Shown one piece after another: positions 1 through 5,183 of a DNA stretch of 7,019 nucleotides. Below the pieces are notes generated by a model that searched no databases, was not told the origin of the DNA, and saw only the letters and a program-made list of their open reading frames with translations. Every line of letters starts with the position of its first letter. Position 1 is the first letter of the stretch. The stretch is from positions 1 to 7,019 of the forward strand of contig WLWR01000092.1 in NCBI GenBank assembly GCA_012103495.1, written 5' to 3'. The stretch is from Legionellales bacterium (GTDB taxonomy: Bacteria; Pseudomonadota; Gammaproteobacteria; WLWR01). Position numbers and translations under genes: made by a program.

Positions 1-903
1 CCGTCCAACGATCGGAACCGTCTGATCCCCTATCCACACGGGAGTCTGCCGCGGAACATTGCGAGGATACCCATCGCCATATCCCATCGCTACAATACCA
101 ATCGGCATGGTTTGTGGACACACCCAGGTACTGCCATACCCGACCGCTTCGCCTTGCGCAAGCTGTTGAATCGCAATTAAATGCGATCGCAATTGCATCA
201 CCGGCCGCAGTTGCAGCGACGCGCCGGTCTGATCGGTAAATGGCGAAACACCATAGAGCATGATCCCCGGCCGCACCCAATCGGCGTGGGCATGCGGCCA
301 AGCTAAAATACCGGCTGAATTTGCCAGGCTTTTAGGACCCAAAAATCCCTCACACACCGAGTGAAACAAATCAATTTGTGTTTGAGTTTTGGTATCACGC
401 TGTTCATCGGCTTGAGCAAAATGCGTCATCCAGCCAATCGGTTGCTGTACTTGCGGCAACGCTTGTAACGCTTGCGCGGCAGATGCCACATCGGCGCTTT
501 GAAATCCCAATCGATGCATTCCACTATCAACCTTTAACCATACCGTCAACGGTTGAGATAAGGCTGTTTGTTGCAATGCCGTCAATTGTTGTGGTGAATG
601 CACCACAATTTGTAAATCCAATTGCGTAATTTGTTGTAATTCTTCCGTGTGGAAAAAACCTTCCATCAGGACAATTGGCGTGGCAATGCCCAATTGCCGG
701 ATCACCACCGCTTCTTCCAGACACGCCACCCCGAACGCATCTACTGAGTCGGCTAACACGCGCGCCACTTGAGACAATCCATGCCCATAAGCATTGGCCT
801 TGACCATTGCCATCAGGCGACTGTGCGGCGCTGTACGCTGCACAATGCCGACATTGTGCAGTAAGGCTTGTTCATCAATAATAATTTCACAAGGACGTGT
901 CAT
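1..903 (-). CDS. alr: Alanine racemase, N-terminal 301 residues (3' end outside the window)
   Basis: This is a PLP-dependent cytoplasmic enzyme that interconverts L- and D-alanine and supplies D-Ala for peptidoglycan. The frame is open from the ATG at 903 to the window edge. Visible family residues are the PLP lysine K35 in AMVKANAYGHG with Y39, R131 in SGMHRLGF, H161 in MTHFAQAD, N195-S196 in LANSAGIL, R211 in VRPGIMLYG, and the second catalytic tyrosine Y275 in MGYGDGYPR. The N-terminal TIM barrel and the start of the C-terminal beta domain are present. The fragment stops at IVGR, where the family normally continues with a VSMDM-like motif. Full-length enzymes have about 355-370 residues, so some 55-65 are missing. 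GGAGAG lies 9 nt before the ATG. The gene follows dnaB by 128 nt, as in Pseudomonas. It could be a dadX-type catabolic paralogue, but the dnaB neighbour favours alr. Confidence 0.95.
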   Translation of the reverse strand, partial: MTRPCEIIIDEQALLHNVGIVQRTAPHSRLMAMVKANAYGHGLSQVARVLADSVDAFGVACLEEAVVIRQLGIATPIVLMEGFFHTEELQQITQLDLQIVVHSPQQLTALQQTALSQPLTVWLKVDSGMHRLGFQSADVASAAQALQALPQVQQPIGWMTHFAQADEQRDTKTQTQIDLFHSVCEGFLGPKSLANSAGILAWPHAHADWVRPGIMLYGVSPFTDQTGASLQLRPVMQLRSHLIAIQQLAQGEAVGYGSTWVCPQTMPIGIVAMGYGDGYPRNVPRQTPVWIGDQTVPIVGR

Positions 904-1031
904 GCTGACTCACTCTCCATCGGTCAATGGTGTTCAATATCTCCATGCCACAGCAAGCAATGAATTAAGTAACCGCTCAATCTTCACAAGATAACCCATC
1001 AAACACCCTGCTTTCAACGCACAACCGCTCG
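904..1031. other. dnaB-alr intergenic region
   Basis: This 128-nt spacer separates the dnaB stop codon (1034-1032) from the alr start. I see no convincing terminator hairpin with a T-run on the minus strand. I also see no strong -35/-10 pair, although a weak promoter for alr cannot be excluded. The only identifiable element is the alr Shine-Dalgarno GGAGAG at 918-913. Whether alr is co-transcribed with dnaB or has its own promoter cannot be decided here. Confidence 0.5.
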
Positions 1032-2390
1032 CTAAGCCACTTGTTGATACGTATCATTGGCCAACCCTTCAAACTTCGTGTAGCGTCCCAAAAACGCTAA
1101 GCGTACTTTACCAATCGGACCGTTACGTTGTTTAGCAATAATAATCTCGGCGATGCCCTTGTCTGGGCTGTCTTCGTTGTACACTTCATCGCGATAAATA
1201 AATACAATCAAATCCGCATCCTGTTCAATCGCACCCGATTCGCGCAAATCCGACATCACTGGCCGCTTGTCCGAACGTTGCTCCAAACTGCGATTCAATT
1301 GTGACAAAGCGATCACCGGGGTGTTCAATTCTTTGGCCAGTGCTTTAAGCGAGCGGGAAATTTCAGAAATTTCCGCTGTGCGATTTTCAATGCGAAACCC
1401 AGGCACCCGCATCAATTGCAAATAATCAATGACGATCAAACCAATTTGTCCATGCTCACGCGCCATGCGTCGCGCGCGCGCGCGTACTTCCCCAGGCGAT
1501 AAGCTTGGCGTATCGTCAATAAATAATTTGGCTTCGGCCAGAGTGTGGATCGCTGAGGTGATCCGCGGCCAATCCTGATCCGATAATTTCCCCGTGCGTA
1601 AATTCTGTTGATCGATACGCCCTAGCGATGAAATCAAGCGCATCGCTAAAGCATCACCCGGCATTTCCATCGAAAAAATTAAAATCGGTTGCTGCTTTTT
1701 AATCGTGGCGTATTCAGCAATGTTGACGGCAAATGCGGTTTTGCCCATCGATGGACGACCGGCGACAATCACCAGATCGGATTCTTGTAAACCACTGGTC
1801 AATTGATCAAAATCAGAAAATCCAGTCGCCAATCCGGTGATCGGATCATTAGAGTGATATAGTTTATCAATCCGTTCAACCGCTTTGGTCAGCAATTGTT
1901 TGATATCGAAAAACTGCCCGCTTTTGCCCGTCTGTTCAGCAATGGCAAACACTTCACTTTCAGCTTCATCAAGCAATTCGCCAATGCTACGACCCTCGGG
2001 GGTGAACGCTTGATCAGCAATGCGTTGTGCCACTTGAATCAATTGACGCAACACCGATTTTTCCCGCACAATGTCTACGTAAGCTTTGATGTTAGCCACA
2101 CTGGGAGTGTTGTTGGCTAATTCAAATAAAAATACTTCGCCGCCGATTTTATCCAGCGCTTGCTTGGATTTTAATTGTTCCAGCACCGTCACCACGTCAA
2201 ACGGTTTTAATTGTTGGGCTAATTGACCTAGAGTGGAAAAAATTAATTGATGGGCAACTTGATAAAAGTCTTGTGCTTGCAATTCATTGGAGACTTGATC
2301 CCAAGCTTGATTGTCCAGCATCAAACCGCCCAACACCGCCTGCTCAGCTTCCAGAGAGTAAGGCGGCGCTTTAGGCGATTGTTCAGTCAT
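1032..2390 (-). CDS. dnaB: Replicative DNA helicase DnaB
   Basis: This is the hexameric 5'-3' replicative helicase that unwinds DNA at the fork and recruits DnaG primase. The protein has 452 residues (E. coli DnaB has 471) and is complete. The N-terminal domain begins with the family-typical YSLEAEQAVLGGLMLDNQAWD (split here only by residue 30). A linker near 150-180 leads to the RecA-like domain. There Walker A is GRPSMGKT (211-218), the catalytic Glu lies in FSMEMP (about 242), Walker B is LIVIDYLQLM (318-327), the sensor/DNA loop is ALSQLNRSLEQR (361-372), and the arginine-finger region is KQRNGPIGK (420-428). No intein or insertion is seen. The start lies 18 nt after the rplI stop. No Shine-Dalgarno is visible in that gap, so translation is probably coupled to rplI. 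An alternating CG tract at 1471-1484 encodes part of the Arg/Ala-rich segment near 303-309. Confidence 0.98.
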   Translation of the reverse strand: MTEQSPKAPPYSLEAEQAVLGGLMLDNQAWDQVSNELQAQDFYQVAHQLIFSTLGQLAQQLKPFDVVTVLEQLKSKQALDKIGGEVFLFELANNTPSVANIKAYVDIVREKSVLRQLIQVAQRIADQAFTPEGRSIGELLDEAESEVFAIAEQTGKSGQFFDIKQLLTKAVERIDKLYHSNDPITGLATGFSDFDQLTSGLQESDLVIVAGRPSMGKTAFAVNIAEYATIKKQQPILIFSMEMPGDALAMRLISSLGRIDQQNLRTGKLSDQDWPRITSAIHTLAEAKLFIDDTPSLSPGEVRARARRMAREHGQIGLIVIDYLQLMRVPGFRIENRTAEISEISRSLKALAKELNTPVIALSQLNRSLEQRSDKRPVMSDLRESGAIEQDADLIVFIYRDEVYNEDSPDKGIAEIIIAKQRNGPIGKVRLAFLGRYTKFEGLANDTYQQVA

Positions 2391-2408
2391 GAGTCAGAGG
2401 CACTAACG

Positions 2409-2873
2409 TTACGCCGAGGTTTTTTTGGCAGCGCTAACCACCAACGTGACTTCGGCAATCACATCGGTATGCACGCGTACCTGAATCAGGCACTCACCCA
2501 CTTCGTGAATCGGGCCGTTGCTTAACAGCACTTCGCGTTTTTCCACTGGGCAGCCAGCTTCGGTAATGGCGTTGGTAATTTCCTGCACGCCAACCGAGCC
2601 GTATAATTTACCTTCATCACTGGCCATGGCGGCAATCCTGATGGCCGCCAACGCATTCAATCGTTCGGCGCGTGCTTGCGCTTGTTGCAACGCTTGAGCC
2701 GCTTTTTGTTCCAGCTCAGCGCGGCGTTGTTCAAACACTCTTAAATTCTCATCGGTCGCAGGGATCGCTTTGTTTTTTGGGATCAAATAATTGCGACCGT
2801 AACCTGATTTGATAGTGACCGTGTCACCTAACTGGCCTAAATTAGCCACTTTTTCTAATAAAATAACTTCCAT
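2409..2873 (-). CDS. rplI: 50S ribosomal protein L9
   Basis: L9 binds 23S rRNA at the base of the L1 stalk and helps maintain reading frame. The protein has 154 residues (usual length about 149). The N-terminal RNA-binding domain starts MEVILLEKVANLGQLGD and contains SGYGRNYLIPKNKAIPAT (23-40). A long, charged, Ala/Gln-rich helix spans about 44-75, and the C-terminal domain includes MASDEGKLYGSVG (83-95). One detail is odd: N34 stands where most L9 proteins have glycine (E. coli has QGKAVPAT at this site). AGAGGT lies 8 nt before the ATG. The gene is preceded by the membrane-protein gene and followed by dnaB, which is the usual gammaproteobacterial order. Confidence 0.98.
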   Translation of the reverse strand: MEVILLEKVANLGQLGDTVTIKSGYGRNYLIPKNKAIPATDENLRVFEQRRAELEQKAAQALQQAQARAERLNALAAIRIAAMASDEGKLYGSVGVQEITNAITEAGCPVEKREVLLSNGPIHEVGECLIQVRVHTDVIAEVTLVVSAAKKTSA

Positions 2874-2891
2874 TATGATTTACCTCTCATT
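2874..2891 (-). promoter_or_regulatory. rplI ribosome binding site
   Basis: On the minus strand, GAGAGGT (2888-2882) lies 8 nt upstream of the rplI ATG. It is a good match to the anti-Shine-Dalgarno sequence and supports the start at 2873. It contrasts with the next gene, dnaB, which has no such site. Confidence 0.8.
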
Positions 2892-2919
2892 AGTGGATTC
2901 AACACCCAGCAACCAACCC

Positions 2920-3798
2920 TTACGATCGGCGCGTCGATAATTGACGTCGAACATTCACCCATGTATCGACGACGCCCAAGGCGGCAACCGCCATAAACAC
3001 ATACAGAAACAATAATAACAACAGGCCGTAAAATCCAACCAACCAAGGCCACGCCTTACGCATCCGTTGCACAGTAAAATGCAACACACTTAAACCGGCG
3101 AGAAAGTATATCAAACTCACCACCGGAACTAAATGCTTGGCCCACGCTATTTGCAACAAACCCATAAGAAATATTGCAATGGCAAACAGTGCAAGATGCA
3201 TCGGTAAGCGAATTTGAATCAATTCTGGATACAAACCGCCCGGGTTAAAGACCATCGCTTGCATACCGCGCGCAATCACCAAGGCAATGAATACATTGAG
3301 TAACATAAAGGTGACTTGCAGCCCACTAAAGTAAGTGGTCAACCAGATGACAATCGCTTCGATCTCTGGGCTGTTGCCAATGTAGTCGGCCAGATTACCA
3401 GTCAGTGGTGTGGGATCATTGCCCAGTGCCAACAACAACATGACCAACCCACACCCTAGATAACAAGCCACTGTTAACACTTGCGACCAAGAATGAAAGT
3501 TGCGCAAAACGCCTGCCAATCCCCAAACCAACACCGGTCCAGTCAGTATTGAAAGCGCCGTAAACAATGAGGGAGTCACACCCATCGGCATCCAATCCAT
3601 CATGACGAAGACGATTGCCAATACCAGCGTTAAGCTGACGACAATCCAACCGCCTTCTCGCCACCCGTGACGCAAGGTCACTAACCCTACCACCACACTG
3701 GCAATCCATGAGAGCAAGGGTAATAAAAAGGTCAGTACCGCTATTGCCAGGGCATTGAGCCGGTGGCGCAACACAAATTCAACAAAGCCTTTGATCAT
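2920..3798 (-). CDS. Polytopic inner-membrane protein, DUF2232-like, function unknown
   Basis: The protein has 292 residues and is strongly hydrophobic. I place about eight membrane helices near 14-42, 51-68, 76-98, 107-125, 155-177, 200-219, 223-243 and 250-276. There is no cleavable signal peptide and no catalytic motif that I recognise. The C-terminus is short and basic, with DTWVNVRRQ near 278-286. A membrane protein in this slot between rpsR and rplI is known in Pseudomonas (PA4933). The DUF2232/YybS family also occurs near rplI in Bacillus, so I infer membership from position and architecture, not from a diagnostic motif. It starts 10 nt after the rpsR stop with no visible Shine-Dalgarno, so translation is probably coupled to rpsR. 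It might be a transporter or an envelope factor tied to growth rate, but nothing in the sequence decides this. Confidence 0.85.
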   Translation of the reverse strand: MIKGFVEFVLRHRLNALAIAVLTFLLPLLSWIASVVVGLVTLRHGWREGGWIVVSLTLVLAIVFVMMDWMPMGVTPSLFTALSILTGPVLVWGLAGVLRNFHSWSQVLTVACYLGCGLVMLLLALGNDPTPLTGNLADYIGNSPEIEAIVIWLTTYFSGLQVTFMLLNVFIALVIARGMQAMVFNPGGLYPELIQIRLPMHLALFAIAIFLMGLLQIAWAKHLVPVVSLIYFLAGLSVLHFTVQRMRKAWPWLVGFYGLLLLLFLYVFMAVAALGVVDTWVNVRRQLSTRRS

Positions 3799-3808
3799 GA
3801 ATTGCTAA

Positions 3809-4036
3809 CTATTTGTGACGATCACAATACGGTAACAATCCCAAAAAGCGTGCATGTTTCACCGCTTTGGCAAGTTTGCGCTGAAATTTAGCACTGGCAC
3901 CGGTAATGCGGCTAGGCACAATTTTGCCAGTTTCAGTGATGAAACTTTTTAACAAGGCTAAATCTTTATAGTCAATGGTGCCAATTTCGGCTTCATTAAA
4001 TCGGCTATTTCTACGTCGACGATGATAGTTTGCCAT
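3809..4036 (-). CDS. rpsR: 30S ribosomal protein S18
   Basis: S18 pairs with S6 and binds the platform of the 30S subunit. From the ATG at 4036 it has 75 residues, the usual length. It has the basic N-terminus ANYHRRRRNSRF, the core IDYKDLALLKSFI and GKIVPSRITGASAKFQRKL, and the C-terminal ARFLGLLPYCDRHK. Zinc-binding cysteines are absent, so this is the C- form; the single Cys sits near the C-terminus. An in-frame TTG two codons upstream (4042) is rejected as the start: AGGAGA (4048-4043) lies 6 nt before the ATG but would directly abut the TTG. No priB lies between this gene and rpsF, unlike in E. coli. Confidence 0.98.
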   Translation of the reverse strand: MANYHRRRRNSRFNEAEIGTIDYKDLALLKSFITETGKIVPSRITGASAKFQRKLAKAVKHARFLGLLPYCDRHK

Positions 4037-4048
4037 GGTCAATCTCCT
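4037..4048 (-). promoter_or_regulatory. rpsR ribosome binding site
   Basis: AGGAGA at 4048-4043 on the minus strand lies 6 nt upstream of the ATG at 4036. This spacing decides the start in favour of that ATG over the TTG at 4042. Confidence 0.85.
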
Positions 4049-4070
4049 GCAAATGCAATGTGATTATTCT

Positions 4071-4111
4071 GTATCTATTAACTAAAATTTCAAATTCTGC
4101 TGAATAGATAC
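4071..4111. repeat. 9-bp perfect inverted repeat between rpsF and rpsR
   Basis: GTATCTATT (4071-4079) is the exact reverse complement of AATAGATAC (4103-4111), with a 23-nt AT-rich loop. In the transcript the hairpin starts one nucleotide after the rpsF stop codon and ends 22 nt before the rpsR Shine-Dalgarno. The stem is AT-rich and no U-run follows, so it is not a typical intrinsic terminator. It could slow or protect the mRNA, or mark a processing site. Its role is inferred from position only. Confidence 0.6.
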
Positions 4112-4112
4112 G

Positions 4113-4442
4113 TTACTCTTTCTCTTCTTTTTTCATCAAGGGGGAAACTTCAGCGACCGCTGCGTCTTGATTCAACACCAAATGCCGCAGCACAGCGTCA
4201 TTGAAGCGAAACCCATGGATCAATTGATCCAAAGTCGCTTGATCACACTCAATATTCATTAACACATAATGCGCTTTGTGAACTTTTTGGATGGGATACG
4301 CCAATTGTCGACGCCCCCAATCTTCCAAGCGATGCATTTGCCCAGCATCTTTGGTGATTGTTTCTTGATAGCGCTCAATCATTGCAGGAACCTGTTCGGA
4401 TTGATCAGGGTGAACTAAAAAAACGACTTCATAATGCCGCAT
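4113..4442 (-). CDS. rpsF: 30S ribosomal protein S6
   Basis: S6 forms a heterodimer with S18 on the 30S platform. The protein has 109 residues. It starts MRHYEVVFLVHPDQSEQV and has the conserved DWGRRQLAYPIQKVHKAHYV (41-60) and FRFNDAVLRHLVL (78-90), followed by a charged tail ending KKEEKE. A C-terminal Glu is what the ligase RimK extends in E. coli S6; whether that happens here is unknown. AAGGAG lies 8 nt before the ATG. It is the first gene of the S6-S18-membrane protein-L9-DnaB operon, with a predicted promoter just upstream (4544-4508) and a leader of about 67 nt that may regulate translation. Confidence 0.98.
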   Translation of the reverse strand: MRHYEVVFLVHPDQSEQVPAMIERYQETITKDAGQMHRLEDWGRRQLAYPIQKVHKAHYVLMNIECDQATLDQLIHGFRFNDAVLRHLVLNQDAAVAEVSPLMKKEEKE

Positions 4443-4450
4443 AGTTAAAA

Positions 4451-4499
4451 CTCCTTTTGGTTGTCACAGCCTCCCCATACATACTGAGTGAGGCAAGGA
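4451..4499 (-). promoter_or_regulatory. Possible rpsF leader structure pairing the Shine-Dalgarno
   Basis: In the minus-strand leader, GCCUC (4494-4490) can pair with GAGGC (4473-4469) across a 16-nt loop. Directly 5' of it, UCCUU (4499-4495) can pair with AAGGA (4456-4452), which is the core of the rpsF ribosome binding site. A 12-nt bulge (4468-4457) separates the two 3' strands. The result would be a two-helix structure that hides the Shine-Dalgarno. S6:S18 complexes are known to bind rpsF leaders in several bacteria and repress translation. I do not see the published CCG bulge in an obvious place, so the link to S6:S18 is inference. Confidence 0.45.
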
Positions 4500-4507
4500 T
4501 AAAAAAA

Positions 4508-4544
4508 GCGGCCCGATTGTATAAAACTCAGACACCAAATGCAA
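4508..4544 (-). promoter_or_regulatory. Predicted sigma-70 promoter of the rpsF operon
   Basis: On the minus strand, the -10 box TACAAT (4521-4516, 5 of 6 matches) lies 17 nt after a weak -35, TTGCAT (4544-4539, 3 of 6 matches). The -10 is followed by CGGGCCGC (4515-4508), a GC-rich discriminator of the kind found at ppGpp/DksA-controlled stable-RNA and ribosomal-protein promoters. Transcription would start near 4509. The -35 begins 2 nt from the edge of the 28-bp inverted repeat, whose T-rich flank could act like an UP element. Confidence 0.55.
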
Positions 4545-4546
4545 AT

Positions 4547-4628
4547 AAAAATCTGGGGACAGTATACTTAATTCCTCGCATATCTTTTTATCGAGTTAAA
4601 GAATTAAGTATACTGTCCCCAGATTTTT
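4547..4628. repeat. 28-bp perfect inverted repeat (REP/MITE-like hairpin)
   Basis: The arm 4547-4574, with the core TCTGGGGACAGTATACTTAA, is the exact reverse complement of 4601-4628. Immediately inside, CTCG (4575-4578) pairs with CGAG (4592-4595), leaving a 13-nt loop and a TTAAA bulge (4596-4600) on one side. A bulged long hairpin of this kind resembles repeats mobilised or maintained by IS200/RAYT-type Y1 transposases. From memory, a GGGGACAGTATACTTAATT-like core recurs in bacterial genomes, but I could not check this. There is no transposase in the window and no clear target duplication. Confidence 0.75.
4547..4628 (-). terminator. Possible terminator of usp
   Basis: In the usp transcript, which stops translating at 4648, this very stable stem begins 20 nt after the stop codon. 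On the minus strand its 3' arm ends CCCCAGATTTTT and is followed by ATTTGC, a U-rich tail. That would fit an intrinsic terminator insulating usp from the rpsF promoter. On the plus strand the stem is followed by GGATTTTTTTG, so it could stop antisense transcription too. The stem is much longer than usual terminators, and the function is inferred. Confidence 0.45.
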
Positions 4629-4647
4629 GGATTTTTTTGTTCTATGT

Positions 4648-5082
4648 TTACTTTGCTTTAGTGTCTGGGCGTACGATTAATACATCGCATTCGGCGCCGT
4701 GGAGAATGGCATTTGAGGTTGACCCTAGTAAATAAGCAATGCCGTGCTTGCTATGGCTGCCAGCGATGATTAAATCGATGTTCAAATCTTTTGCCAACCG
4801 TAACACTTCGTGTTTGGTGCTGCCAATTTCTAAAAATAAGTGATCTTCATCCACACCCAATTCTTGACCCAACGTTTGCAATTGGGTTTCAGCATGTTGT
4901 TTGAGAGGTTCTTCAATTTCAGTAAAACCGGCAAACCCTGGATAAGCGTAGGCAGGAAACGGTTCAATGATGTGAGTTAAATGCAACACGCCGCCTAATT
5001 TGTTCATTAATTTCGCAGCGTGGCGGGCGGCATGATGACCGACTTCATCAAATTCAACAGCCAATAATGCTCGTTGGTACAT
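4648..5082 (-). CDS. Universal stress protein, UspA family
   Basis: This is a small cytoplasmic protein of 144 residues with the Usp alpha/beta fold, induced in many bacteria by starvation or stress. It starts MYQRALLAVEFDE, has the beta strand VLHLTHIIEPFP (32-43), and ends with LNIDLIIAGSHS and LLGSTSNAILHGAECDVLIVR. The ATP motif G-x2-G-x9-G[ST] of MJ0577-type proteins is not intact: the second Gly is S111 and the spacing is one residue short, as in E. coli UspA. ATP binding is therefore doubtful. An in-frame GTG at 5091 is rejected as the start because it overlaps the Shine-Dalgarno AAGGAG (5096-5091), which is 8 nt before the ATG at 5082. The last codons lie in one arm of an imperfect inverted repeat. 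Confidence 0.93.
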   Translation of the reverse strand: MYQRALLAVEFDEVGHHAARHAAKLMNKLGGVLHLTHIIEPFPAYAYPGFAGFTEIEEPLKQHAETQLQTLGQELGVDEDHLFLEIGSTKHEVLRLAKDLNIDLIIAGSHSKHGIAYLLGSTSNAILHGAECDVLIVRPDTKAK

Positions 5083-5129
5083 GGTGTTCACTCCTTATTG
5101 TCTTGTTGTTTACATTATTTTCTTCAAGA

Positions 5130-5142
5130 TGTTTTGAGTATA
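5130..5142 (-). promoter_or_regulatory. Possible usp promoter -10 element
   Basis: TATACT (5142-5137 on the minus strand) followed by CAA resembles the extended -10 of sigma-S promoters (TATACTTAA-like), about 55 nt before the usp ATG. I find no good -35 at the expected distance, which sigma-S promoters tolerate. The match is short and the call rests partly on the stress-protein context. Confidence 0.35.
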
Positions 5143-5183
5143 ACCGGTTTGACGAAGATGGGAAGTTTCATCGATCATCGATC

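Larger units (their letters stand above)
4529..4667. repeat. Outer imperfect inverted repeat around the 28-bp hairpin
   Basis: Reading inward on the plus strand from 4529 gives CAGACACCAAATGCAAATAAA. Reading inward on the minus strand from 4667 gives CAGACACTAAAGCAAAGTAAA. Aligned, 19 positions are identical, with one mismatch and two single-base gaps. The arms are therefore 4529-4549 and 4667-4647. One covers the last codons and stop of usp, the other the spacer and -35 of the predicted rpsF promoter. With the inner perfect arms, the whole 139 bp can fold into one long hairpin with an 18-nt bulge on one side. Confidence 0.6.

Noticed and set aside
182..191. TGCGATCGCA palindrome containing the HIP1-like octamer GCGATCGC
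   Set aside because: A single copy within alr, without the high density seen in cyanobacteria; most likely chance.
904..1031. Possible terminator between dnaB and alr (CCAT / ATGG pairing near 917-930)
   Set aside because: Only four base pairs with no T-run; not supportable.
4543..4632. Target-site duplication flanking the 28-bp inverted repeat
   Set aside because: The flanks AAAT and GGAT do not match, so a DDE-type insertion sequence footprint is not supported.
4457..4735. Plus-strand open frame of 92 codons across the usp-rpsF gap
   Set aside because: It runs through the inverted repeat and into usp antisense, shows no protein family features and has no ribosome binding site worth noting.
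5092..5183. Possible small gene or RNA in the mmsB-usp gap
   Set aside because: Only 92 nt, with no coding signal or stable fold; it is explained by a usp promoter and leader.
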